This document shows, piece after piece, positions 1-10,998 of a stretch of DNA of 64,000 nt (position 1 is its first letter; each line of letters starts with the position of its first letter). Source of the DNA: Hygrocybe punicea (lineage: Eukaryota > Basidiomycota > Agaricomycetes > Agaricales > Hygrophoraceae); assembly GCA_963556145.1 (NCBI GenBank), contig OY744472.1:2852001-2916000 (forward strand), read 5' to 3'. Position numbers and translations under genes: made by a program. The notes beneath the pieces are model-generated. The model searched no databases and was not told the DNA's origin. It was given only the letters and a program-made list of their open reading frames with translations.

Positions 1-984
1 TAATGAGTGGGGGATGTGCCTCTGTGCACCATACATAAACGGCTAAGTCTGGGCATTGCTAGTGAAGCCATAGTAAATGATATAAAGGTAAGCATATATG
101 CTATTTGTGTCTGTTCACTAGCATGCGTAATGTGGAAAGGCATAGAATGGGTACTAATGAGTGTAGGTGTGCATCCATAGTGTTGCACTCAAATATCTAA
201 GTCTGTGGTCCGATGGTAAACCCATGACATTACACCCAAAAACACTTGGGGTCATGACAATGCATGACCTGCATGACTTACACCGATCTACACATGCGTG
301 GCTTCGACATCTTCACTGTATCTTAACTGAGCAACCTGATCTCAATAAGCTGAAACACCACCGCTAAACACGTCCTATATGTTTGGACACCGAGTCCAAT
401 ACCAGAAATGTAATTCATCCGGTTTATCTTCTTCTTTTCGCCGACTTTCATGTGATATTCGCTGTTATTTCAAATCCTTCGCCATTCCATTACCGTTTTG
501 TCGTTTTCAGGCGATATCTCACTGCGTTTCTATTTCACTCGTTTACTCTTAAACCCCTATCCTCTAAAGTATAACAAATGTCCTGTAGTAGAAAACAAAG
601 GAGAAGGACCCAGTTCTCCCCTCTCCACTAGTTTACATCTTAAGTTTAAAGATCCAGTCATTCCTACTCAAATCTGTGTCTTTTCTCATTGCGTACTCTT
701 CACTATCACGACCTAAGTCGTAGCGCAGAACCTTCGTCTCGTCACGTCATCACTGCATATTGTGCTGTCATCTAGGGCACCCAGCTAAGCCTTCCGATTC
801 TTGTTTATCACTGTGTTGCGATATCGCATTATCTCGCGACTCTTCACATTTGTTTATTTGATCACGCATATTCTCACGCATTATCGCGTTATCGTCGGGA
901 GTGTCCCAAGTCCCGTTCACACCTTTGCGACATTTTCATCTTTTATTACCTCTTTATCCAGGGTCATAGACGTGGAAACCGTAT
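1..984. other. Unassigned sequence at window edge
   Basis: No recognisable gene here. The open frames are under 75 codons, have no family signature and overlap one another. The stretch ends where the 33-bp palindromic end of element X and an inverted LTR-B piece begin, so it may be more transposon debris, but nothing in it proves that. Confidence 0.4.
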
Positions 985-1527
985 CAACAAGTCTTTTAAT
1001 AAATTAAAAGAACTCGTAATAAAAAGATAACAAGAACAAGAATAAACAATGATGTCCAAAAGAAGACAAAAGGCAAATTGGAATGAAAAAGGAAGGTGTG
1101 GTAATGCGGAATCATAATGGTGGATAATGGAGTTGGAATCAGAGTTGCGGAGTTGTAAAATGTAACACTTTTCCTGTGCAATAATTATCGGTATACCATG
1201 TACAGTAACTTACTAATGTGGACTATGCATCATTGACTTGGAACAAGGTGTCCTCCATGCAATTGATTCCTCTTGACCAAATTTCATCATTCTCACCCAG
1301 CAAGAAGGCGTGTTTCCAATTGTTTGTTCTTCGTTCCAAAATTATTAGATGTATTTCCAAGTGCTTCACACCATGGGTGTTACATTTTACAACTCCACAA
1401 CTCTGATTCCAACTCCATTATCCACCATTATGATTCTGCATTACCACACCTTCCTTTTTCATTCCAATTTGCCTTTCGTCTTCTCTTGAACATCATTGTT
1501 TATTCTTGTTCTTGTTTTCTTTTTATT
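985..1527. repeat. Fold-back: two LTR-B starts in inverted orientation
   Basis: Two near-identical arms of about 180 bp face each other across a spacer at 1168-1377. The left arm (985-1167) is the reverse complement of the right (1378-1560). Each arm carries the first 150 bp of LTR-B, bounded by GTAACA (1162-1167) or TGTTAC (1378-1383), followed by the palindromic end of element X (CTTTTAAT-AA-ATTAAAAG). The left arm keeps only about 33 bp of X; the right arm continues into the full X copy. The spacer has no recognisable gene. Confidence 0.8.
1378..1527 (+). mobile_element. LTR-B copy 1, 5' piece
   Basis: This is the first 150 bp of a long LTR starting TGTTAC. It matches the start of the intact solo LTR at 4653 and is cut by insertion of element X at about 1528. 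The remainder of the same LTR resumes at 19270, 17.7 kb away, because of the later nested insertions. Confidence 0.8.
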
Positions 1528-1787
1528 ACGAGTTCTTTTAATTTATTAAAAGACTTGTTCTTTATCAGACCCAGTTCAGTAAGGGTTCGTAATTAATTAA
1601 TTAATTGAAGAATTGATTGATTAATGTTCATGCATCGCCTATAGAGAATTTCTTTTTGGGCAAGAGATATGATTCTACTTCTGATATTGGAAAATCAGAT
1701 ACAGTTGGGGCCATGTGTGGACAAGCTTACATAAGCATCTAAATATGGGTTGCCTCAGAAAAGACAAATTACCTGCAAAATATATTC
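1528..1787 (-). mobile_element. Element X copy 1, segment 1 of 3
   Basis: This matches the reverse complement of the right end of the X copy at 2931-4265, including the terminal palindrome (CTTTTAAT/ATTAAAAG) and the conserved stretch that follows. It is interrupted at the AAAAT target of gypsy-A; the sequence continues at 12161. Confidence 0.8.
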
Positions 1788-1792
1788 AAAAT

Positions 1793-2357
1793 TGTTACTT
1801 TTCACCCTGATCTAACCCCTGCTTCCGACCCCATTTCCAACTCTGCATCCAACAATGATGTCATAACTTGGGTCCAGAACATTATCAATGACAATTGAAG
1901 ATGGTATCCCAATCCATATGATTATCCTCATCACCCGATCACCGCCGACGAGTCACCAACGTCACACACACTCATACACGCACTCAATAATACTGCACAG
2001 CATAACCATTGGATCAGCTGTCTGTTGACACCAGACCTGCAATGCAGCCATTGGCCACCACGTTGGCACCCCAAAACACGTAAACCACGAAGAGAACCAA
2101 GACACCGTTCATCTCAGAGTTCATCCTCCTTGCAGCCACGTATGACGAAGAAGCCTACCCTGAAGTCGCTATAGTATATAAACCTGGACATTTGTAGTCA
2201 GTAACCCTAAGTCTCGTTTAGCTACACTTCCCCAGATCGCTACCCTGACTACCCAGACATTTCCCCCCCTTACTCTTTGTACTCGCTTACTCTATATATC
2301 TTCCTCTATTTGGTTGATTGTTGCCGGAGCTCGCAATTAAGACCGCGATCTGTAACA
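1793..2357 (+). repeat. Gypsy-A 5' LTR
   Basis: A 565-bp direct repeat of 11596-12160 with inverted termini TGTTAC/GTAACA. The six differences between the two LTRs are all C/T or G/A, and at least five sit at CpG sites. I could not assign a primer-binding site in the bases after the LTR with confidence. Confidence 0.95.
2175..2182 (+). promoter_or_regulatory. TATA box in the gypsy-A LTR
   Basis: TATATAAA lies two thirds of the way through the LTR, followed by pyrimidine-rich sequence. This is the expected place for the element's transcription start. The same box is present at about 11978 in the 3' LTR. Confidence 0.6.
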
Positions 2358-2930
2358 TAAAACTAGACTTCTCCCAACTCCCCTGACAATCATCCAAGAC
2401 AACCTGGATCCTCAACAATATCGAACACCAGAATCAGACCTCGACAAAGAATACCACCTGACACCTGAATCGCCGGATTCTTCTGATGATGAATTCGACC
2501 AATACGTCGCAACCAGAACAACCTTCTATCCTTCGCCTTTCACCTCGACATCATTTCCTCCTACAACAACTACTCCTCACCATCAAACTTTCTTCCACAC
2601 CACAATCACAACAATGTCTGGAACCGGTTCCACTGTTGCACCCGCAGCCCCGACGACTCCAAAATCTCATATTGCTCCGCCATCTAAATATGATGGAAAT
2701 AAAGAAGGTTTCAAGACATTCCTCCGAAGTGCCCAAATCTATATCCGAGCAAATAGTACCCACCTTGATACAGAAGAAAAGAAGATCCTTTTTGTCCTTT
2801 CCTATTTGCATGGAGGACTCGCAGGACGATGGGCCAATGAGTTTGTTGATATCACGCTCGTGCACAGCCCGGTCACATTTGGAGACTTCCTCAATGAATT
2901 CCGGCGTCATTTCAAAAAACTGGACCAGAA

Positions 2931-4265
2931 GAACTTGTTTAGTGGGCCAGTGCTGCGCATGGCATGAACGAGTTCTTTTTTTCTTCTCCTCACTTTTATC
3001 ATAGCAACCTCTCACCATAGCAACATAAAAAGTAGAAGAAAAAAAACTGCATAGCATGTCTCAACTTCCTCACCCACTGTCATGTCTTCTTTGCTTCATC
3101 ATTATGCAGTACTCTCAGCCAAAAAAGAGAGCAACACAATACATCAACTGTCAAATACAACTGTCTTTAAACAGTATGATAACAATTGACTTACATTTGC
3201 TAAACCCTACTTCTCCATAACTTTGCTGCACAACAGATGATAACATGAAGACAGCTGTACTTGAGTGGACCAATGTTGCATATGGCATGAACAAAGTCTT
3301 GTTTCTATTATTGAATTTTTATTTGTATGATTATTACAAACATCAATAAGTGATTTTGCTTGAAATATATAATTAGTATATAATATATACAGCGATATCA
3401 CATTGAATTATATGTTTTAAGTAAAAATATCATTATATCATCTGAGTTACACTAATTTCTGCTTATATGGCTGATATTTCCATATATAGTAATGGTGGTC
3501 ACATGTGACTATGACTTTTGTGATCACCTCGAAATTTAGGATATATGGTATAAAATTACCTTATATGGTTAGACTGGTCACATGTGACTATCACCATTGC
3601 GATCAGCAAAAAATTTGCTATACAATATCAGAAATTGCCTTATATGGTTAGAGTGGTCACATGTGACTGTCACATCTGACCCGAAATGATAATATTAGGC
3701 AGCAGTTCAATTTTCAGCTGAATCTGATAAGAATTAAGGCCAGGATAAATATTTTGAATATAATTGCATTTGTGTAATGAATATGATGAGCAGTATGTGA
3801 TTTAGCATATATTATGCCAAATTACCATATATGGTTAGACTGGTCACATGTGACTGTTACCATTGCGATCAGCAAAAAAATTGGTATATAATATCAAAAA
3901 GTACCTTATATGGTTAGACTGGTCACATGTGACTGTTACACCTTGCCCGAAATGTTGATATTAGTCAGCAGTTCAATTTTCAGCTAATTCTGATAAGAAC
4001 TGAAGGCAGTATGAATATTTTGAATATAATTGGAAGGTAATTTGTCTTGTGTGAGACATCCCATATTTGGATGCTTATGTAAGCCACTCCAAACATGGCC
4101 CAGATTTTATGTTACATTCCAGCATAAGAAGTAGAATCATATCTCTTGCCCAAAAAAGTTTTCTCTATAGGCGATGCAAAAACATTAATGAATTAATTAA
4201 TTACGAACCTTCACTGAACCAGGTCTGATAAAGAATGAGTCTTTTAATAAATTAAAAGAACTCAT
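2931..4265 (+). mobile_element. Element X copy 2 (non-autonomous, inserted in gag)
   Basis: This 1.33 kb A+T-rich element has no coding potential. It starts GAACTTGTTTAGTGGGCC and ends in the palindrome CTTTTAAT-AA-ATTAAAAG followed by AACTCAT. Inside, at about 3490-3960, the motif GGTCACATGTGAC recurs at least five times, mostly in a larger unit containing CCTTATATGGTTAGAC. Near the left end, a variant of the terminal motif (CATGGCATGAACAAAG type) recurs at about 3270. Flanking duplication is at most 2-3 bp and not certain. Short terminal structure and subterminal repeats suggest a cut-and-paste DNA element; the superfamily is not identified. Confidence 0.75.
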
Positions 4266-4652
4266 AAAGACGCATTGACAAAACTCAATGAGTTAAAACA
4301 AGGGAAGATGACAGCAGACGAGTTTTGGATTGAGTTTGATACTCTTCGCCGCTTATTGGGCTTGACCGAAACCGATAATCTCTCGTACCTCGTGCAACTT
4401 GTCGAGTTACACATGAACAAACCCTTAATTGACCAGATCTACACCCTGTTGACCATTCCGACTACCATTAATGAATGGAGGATGCAGACTACGAGGCTCG
4501 ACCAGCAATGGCGACGCTGTCAGGAACAAGTACGTTCCATGACCACAAATACTCCGAAACCAAGATACACTGTGACAACTATGACACAAACCACGCCAAC
4601 ACCGATACGACCACAATCCGAATCTGTCCCCATGGACGTTGACACACGAAGG

Positions 4653-6324
4653 TGTTACGTTTCCAGCTCCGCTTCCAACCCCGATGCCCATTCCGATACC
4701 CACCATGACGATTCTGCACTGCACACCTTCCTTTTTCATTTCTTTTTGTCCTTTGTCTTCTTTTCATTGTCATTGTTTCTTCTTTTGGACATCCTTGTAT
4801 TTTCTTGTTCTTGTTCTCTTCTTTCCCTTCTTCTAGAACAATCCAGATCGACCATGGACATATCCCACGTGACCTTGCTGTACCCGAATAGTCTCCTTGC
4901 CGACGGACATCATTGCTATTGTCTTTTCCCTTGCCCTGACATATTGTTGACTTCATCCCACGACAAACCGATTTACAATGGCTGTACTCCCAACACAACT
5001 AATTACCGTAATCATCATTGGCAGCATCGCCATCACCTTCCTGATCGGTTTTTACCTTGTTATGTTCTATCTTTGGCATCGGTACCGAAACCCTTCTGCC
5101 ATCGATACTTCCGACTTCCACCTTGACAATACATCGACACGTAATTGACAATTGCCATACCTGGATATATGGTTTCCACTTTCGTACCCTGTGCCTACCA
5201 TTATCCTCCCTGATGATCCGACGACATTCCTCACCTGCATGCGAACCCTGAACAATCCCCGATCACGAGACATTTCACTGTTCTCTCTACTCCGACCATC
5301 ACCGGAGCATACTCTTTTGGACTTCGCCCACAGACCATACGACTTCCCAAACAGTGAACCAACCCCTATCGCATATTGTTCGCACGACATCGCTTCATTG
5401 CAGTACCCGACGACTTGTTCCCACAGCTTGTCACCTGTGCCATGACTCGAAACCTGGACCCACATTCATTTACCCTTTTCCATCTATAACCTTGATATCT
5501 CCCACACTCGTTTACAACAATACCCTTTCTTGGATGAATACCAACATCAGGTGGACTGCATTGTTCCACAGACAGGACAAGACATCACCCCTCGATACGT
5601 CATTGACACAGACATCGTCATCCGGTACAGCTTATGCTGTTCACATGTCTGACCTCGACTATCCCACCATCCTAGTTGGTTTTCCCTCCATACATTCCTT
5701 TGTTTTCCTTTATACCGACCTTGTCGCTATGTCCCTGCTACCTCAAGACACTCTCATCACCAATCCTACACTGGACGATACCCATCTTCGACCCGACCAT
5801 GCAATGCACTTGCCAAACTGCGTACTTGCCCATTACAGCAAGTGTAGACCCCGAATTGGCAATTCTGCATGTCACATGATCCGATGACAAATCATCCGAG
5901 TCATCTGGACCTCTTCTATCCTCAACGACACCCGGGCCTCCAGTTGGATCGCGAGAACATCGACATGAGGACGCCTCATGTATGCCTCATGGTGAACACA
6001 TGGTAGAGTTGGACATGTTGTGGCTTCATGGTTGTATTCCTATTTACCTCCCCTCAAGACCAGCCACTATATGTACTGTTCTTGTTGTTGGTTTGGACTT
6101 TTTCTTCTTTTCCTTTCCTTACGTTTAGTCTGGTTCTTGGGGCAGACTCATCTTGTTTTGGGTAACCCCCACGGCTCGCAATGACATTAGACCTTGACCC
6201 CCCCCTTCTTAGCAGTGTTGTCTTAGCTGTAAGCAACAATGAAAGCTGCTGTTCTCCCCTCTGGAAGCCGATCCCCTGTTAAGTTGATTGTTGCCGGAGC
6301 CCGCTGCAGAAGCGATCCGTAACA
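4653..6324 (+). mobile_element. Solo LTR-B copy 2 in gypsy-A gag
   Basis: A 1,672-bp unit starts TGTTAC and ends GTAACA, and is flanked by a perfect 5-bp duplication GAAGG (4648-4652, 6325-6329). Gag reads in frame across the site when it is removed. No internal retroelement genes are present, so this is a solo LTR or a very short non-autonomous unit. Its last 50 bp resemble the end of the gypsy-A LTR, sharing GTTGATTGTTGCCGGAGC. It also contains small open frames, described separately. Confidence 0.9.
4978..5148 (+). CDS. Small hydrophobic ORF inside LTR-B copy 2
   Basis: This 56-codon frame opens with ATG and encodes one clear membrane segment at about residues 8-31 (ITVIIIGSIAITFLIGFY), followed by a basic stretch (LWHRYR) and a polar tail. 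Equivalent frames with closely similar proteins occur in the two other LTR-B copies. There is no evidence of translation, and copies that share a recent ancestor could keep the frame by chance. Treat as a candidate only; no function can be assigned. Confidence 0.3.
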   Translation: MAVLPTQLITVIIIGSIAITFLIGFYLVMFYLWHRYRNPSAIDTSDFHLDNTSTRN

Positions 6325-7108
6325 GAAGGACCCAACCGAGACAACAAACGTTCACACGTTTGACTGATGAACAATGTCTCGATTACATGAAAAAAGGGAT
6401 TTGCTTCAAGTGTCGACAGCCAGGACATGTCTCATGAAACTGTCCTGAACAACAAGGACAACAACAAGTCCGGTCCATGCAGACCACACCACAGACTTCG
6501 AAACAACAACAGGATGATGGCAAAGACACCAGGATTGCTGCGCTCATGGACGAGCTAGCATTGTTGAAGAAAAAGCAAGAGGATTTTTAAGAAAGCGACA
6601 TGCGGCACAGGAGGCCACAATCGCTCGACTCGAGAAAGATGTAACAGTACACAGACAATTTAATACTGTTTTCATGAAACTCAAAGACCTCCGAAATGAC
6701 CTACACCGAAAACACAACCCAGAGCCGAAAGAGGAAAACAACACATGGCAAGATACCCATGTTGTAGACGAAGAAGAAAAGACAAACGAAACACGAAACA
6801 ACGAATACACTTGCATACATCGATGTGAAGATATTCATCATGATGAGCAAAAGAATACCACAATCGAATCCGAATTCAATGCCGCAGAAGCGATAATAGC
6901 CATACGTAATACAACCATGGGTTATGCCCTCGATCTACTCAATGATTACGATATCCATGGACAATGGACAGAAAACATTTCACCTGGTTTGGTTCTTTCC
7001 CTTAATCACCAACCAATCAATGAAGCAATCCAGTGGCTGGTGCAAGAAATGCCACAAGATTCTCGACATGAACCACGAACACTTGAACAAGTCAGGGCCG
7101 TAACATGA

Positions 7109-10100
7109 AAAGATTCTGAATTACAAATGGCTCTTTTGGTTCATGGCTTTATCACTGTTCCACAGGATGGCCATCAGTACCCAATGACTGGCCTTATCGA
7201 CTGTGGATGTACAATCTGCACTATTGACATCGGTTATGTCAAAGCACATAACATTCCAACTAAACCATATCTCAATCCGTTCAATTCATATACGAGCGAC
7301 GGAACACAACCGAAAACTGGACAAATTATGGAATATTGTGAACTTTGTCTATGACTTGGTGATCATCAGGAATTTCTTCATTTCGCCGTAACAACATTGG
7401 CAAAAATGGATATCTTCCTTGGCTATGATTGGTTAAAGAAACATAATCCGGAAATTGATTGGCGCGAAAATGAAATCAAATTTTCACGATGTCTTTCTGG
7501 ATGTGGTGAACCTTCCATGATATGATCAACAGAATTCAATACTGTCGTTTGGGAGCGTCCCCTTTGGTTTGACGAAGTCATGCAAGAAACGATGGAACCT
7601 GTACATTTCCATTCCTTCATGACAAAGTCAACAGAACTTGCAATCAAAGCACAAGAACAACAAAAGGAAAAGACGTTCGAGGAATTGGTTCCAGAAGTGT
7701 ACCACGAATATTGTGATGTTTTTGAGCCGTCTGGTTTTTTGGAACTTCCCGCACGAAAACCATGGGATCATGCCATCACGCTAAAACCTGACGCACCGGA
7801 TCACCATGATTGCAAACTCTATCTGTTATCACCCATTGAACGACAAGATCTTGATAAATTCCTCAACAAAAATCTAAAAACAGGACGAATACGACCATCG
7901 AAATCGCCATATGCTTCTCCTTTCTTTTTTGTTTCCAAAAAAGACACCGCTGAATGATGACCAATACAAGACTACCGTTGGCTGAATTCCTGGACCGTTG
8001 ATGACAAATATCCCCTCCCATTGATCAATGACATCATCAATCAGCTAGCAGATGCAAAATTCTTCACTAAACTGGAAGTCCGATGGGGATTCAACAATGT
8101 CCGAATCAAAGAAGGCGATGAACACAAAGCTGCTTTCTTGACACCGAAAGGATTATTCGAACCAACCATTATGTTCTTCGGGTTGAAGAATTCACCACCA
8201 ACATTCCAATGGTTGATGAACCATGTCTTTCGCTACGAGATACGGGAAGGCTGGCTATTGGTATACATGGATGATATCCTGATCTTCTCAAAATCACTCG
8301 AAGAGAACCAGAAACGAACAAAACAGGTTTTGAAAATCTTCCGTGAAAACAATTTGTTCTTGAAGCCGAAGAAATGTACATTTGACAAGGAAAAAGTCGA
8401 CTATCTTGGACTTGTTGTTGGACAAGGACAAGTACAAATGGACCCAATCAAGACCAATGCCATTACTGATTGGCCAACACCAACAAACAAAACAGAATTG
8501 CAACGATTCATTGGTTTCCTCAATTTCTATCAACACTTCGTAGAAAATTTCTCTCACATTGCAGCTCCTTTACATTGATTGACGGGTAACGAAAAATGGG
8601 AATGGACTGAAGAACAGCAGAATGCATTCGACCAATTGAAAATAATCATCATGACCAATCCAATCCTTGTTTTACCCGTTCTGGACAAAAAGTTCATCCT
8701 TGAATGCGACACATCGGATTTCGCAATTGGCGCCATTTTATCACAAGAACAACCCGATGGTCTTTTCCGCCCTGTTGCATATATGTCAACGACAATGACC
8801 CCATCAGAACGAAATTATCAGATCTTCGACAAGGAATTACTCGCAATCATCCAATGTTTTGAAGAATGGCGACAATTCCTCCTTGGTGCAAATGAACAAA
8901 TCAATGTTTTTACCGATCATCGTAATCTTGAATATTATCGTAAACCACAAGATCTCACTCGATGACAAGCACGATGGATCGCCTTCCTACAGGATTACAA
9001 TTCCGTCTCCTATACCGAAAAGGATTGCAAAACAAGAAAGCCAATCTTCTTTCTCAACGTGTTGATCATAAACCTACAGATATTGATAATAAAGGTATGA
9101 TTGGTTTACCAGATTCATTATTCGTAGCACCAGAACAAGCCATTCGGCAAATCCTACATTCTTCATCCTCATATGACAATATCATTTCCCTTCATCACGA
9201 TAATCTGACCACAGGACATCCCGGACACGACAAAACAATCGAATTGATTTCACGAACAACAACATGGCCAACCATTCGCGATGATGTTGAACAGTTCATT
9301 GCTGGTTGTACAGAGTGCCAGCAAAACAAACCACAATGAGGGAAACAATCAGGTGAACTTTTCCCACATGAAGTACCCATACAATTGGTATACCATTTCC
9401 GTCGACATGATTGGTCCTTTACCCGAATCATATGGCTTCGATGCCATTCTCATGGTCGTCGACAAACGATCGAAACATCTGATTTTCATTGCCACAAACA
9501 CAACACTGACATCAGAAGGATGGGCACGAATATTCCACGATCATGTCTTCAAACGTTTTGGAATGCCACATTTTGTCGTTTCCGATCACGGCTCTGTTTT
9601 CATCTCTCGTTTCATCACGGAATTATATTCGTTGATTGGTATAAAAGGAAAACCAATGACAGCCTATCATCCATGGGCAGATGGTCAAACCGAACGAATG
9701 AATCAAGAATTGGAAATTTTCCTTTGTTACTTCACAAACTATCGACAAGACGATTGGAGTGAATGGCTTGCGCTCGCAGAATTTGCATTGGCCAATCACG
9801 AATCATCCGCGATCAAAACTTCTCCCTTTTTTGCCACTCAAGGGCAACATCCATGGACTGGCCTCGATATCAATACACACACGCCTATTGTGAACGAAGC
9901 TGTCAGCGATTTTGTTACACGGATGAAGGCTGTACAAAAGAAAATCGGCAAAATTGCAGACATTGCAAGACAAACGATGAAGGATAAGTATGATAGTCAC
10001 GTCAAAAATATCCTTTTCTCTCCCAGTGACAAAGTCTGGCTGAATGGAAAGAATTTGACCACAGATCGACCAAGCAAGAAATTGGACAATCAACGATTTG

Positions 10101-10918
10101 GTCCATTCACGGTCCTCGCCAAAATTGGTTCCTCGTCCTATAAATTAAAACTGCCAAAAGCCTGGAAAATATTCCCCATCTTCAATGTCGCTCTCCTTTC
10201 CCCCTTTCATCCCCCCACCACCACCATACAGCAAAAATACCATCTTCGTCCACCCCCAGATATTATTGACAATGACGATCATTACGAAATAGAAGTTATC
10301 CTCGATTCCTGAATTCGCGGTAATAAATTATACTATCTTGTACATTGGCTTGATTACCCTTGCGACGAAGATTCCTGGATCCCCGCTGCTGATACTGCAT
10401 ATTGCCAGGATCTCGTCGACAATTTCCATAAATCTCATCCTTGTGCTCCTTCCTCTTCTTCTCTTCATTCTTTATTTACATTATCCCCTTCTATTGCTCC
10501 CCCTTTTTCCTCTTCCGCTATTTTACTTGCTATTTATCCACATAATGCTGCTCTCATCCTTGACGGTTCCAAAAACCACGAATTCCGTAAATATCTCTTC
10601 CCTCCTGGTGTCACACATGCTTACCTTTACGAAACCGCCCCCGTCAATGCCATTACATCCATCATCGAAATCTCTCCCCCCATTGTCACTCCTGCTCAAA
10701 TCACCGACACCACTGGTTTTGGCAACCTTGATTTCAACACCCGTAAAAAATCCTGTCCCTACGCTTTCCCTATCTCTCATTGTTATCACCTTCCTTCACC
10801 AATCCCCTCCACCGCCCTTTCCCACAAATGTGATATCACAACCCCACATCGCTTCTCTCTTCTTCCTTCCTCGTTTACCCATGATCACCCTGTTAACCCT
10901 GGTCACCTCGTGTATTAA
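7109..10918 (+). pseudogene. pol: Gypsy-A pol polyprotein with chromodomain and PUA-like tail
   Basis: Protease: the active-site motif LIDCGCT lies at about 7190-7216. RT: KSPYASPFFF near 7900 and YMDD at about 8262; motif A reads KLEVRWGF, with Glu where Asp is expected. RNase H: the TSDFAIG block at about 8712 and FTDHRNLEY at about 8916. Integrase: an HHCC zinc module (about 9195-9330) and a DDE core with Asp in VDMIG (about 9405), VSDHG (about 9585) and Glu in GQTERMNQ (about 9690). Chromodomain: YEIEVILDS … YLVHWLDYP … SWIP (about 10283-10385). A further domain follows to 10918. In-frame TGA codons stand near 7352, 7522, 7954, 7957, 8576, 8963, 9337 and 10310, each where Arg CGA is expected, and one base is missing near 9000. 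The product is non-functional here. Confidence 0.92.
10546..10830 (+). other. PUA/EVE-like domain at the end of gypsy-A pol
   Basis: The pol frame stays open for some 200 codons beyond the chromodomain. The last part carries HEFRKYLFPPGV, AYLYETAPVNAI, GFGNLDFN and YAFPISHCYHL in that order. This arrangement resembles small PUA/ASCH/EVE-like beta-barrel domains known from fungal proteins, which bind modified nucleic acids. The family call is from recalled motif spacing and is inference; the open frame itself is seen directly. Confidence 0.55.
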
Positions 10919-10998
10919 TTTTGCCTACCCTAATCTTTCTTCTTTATATACCGTCTTCCTTCCTTTCTTTCCTCTTTGCTTCTTGCCTTCTTACTGCC

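Larger units (their letters stand above)
2614..7105 (+). pseudogene. gag: Gypsy-A gag (three pieces, frameshifted)
   Basis: Gag is read as 2614-2930, 4266-4652 and 6325-7105 once two insertions are discounted. The first piece carries the conserved helical Gag region (…NEFRRHFKKLDQK), the second continues it (LTKLNELKQGKMTADEF), and the third begins at the GAAGG target copy. A retroviral CCHC knuckle, C-x2-C-x4-H-x4-C, is visible at about 6402-6443 with a TGA inside it where Arg is expected. A one-base loss in the T run near 6585 shifts the frame before a Lys/Glu-rich coiled segment. A TGA near 7106 separates this from the protease frame. The protein would form the virus-like particle; this copy cannot. 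Confidence 0.9.

Noticed and set aside
6325..10320. TGA read as a sense codon
   Set aside because: Neighbouring host genes such as CSN5, URA5 and TOK1 use TGA, TAA or TAG as normal stops and none has internal TGA; CpG decay explains the pattern better.
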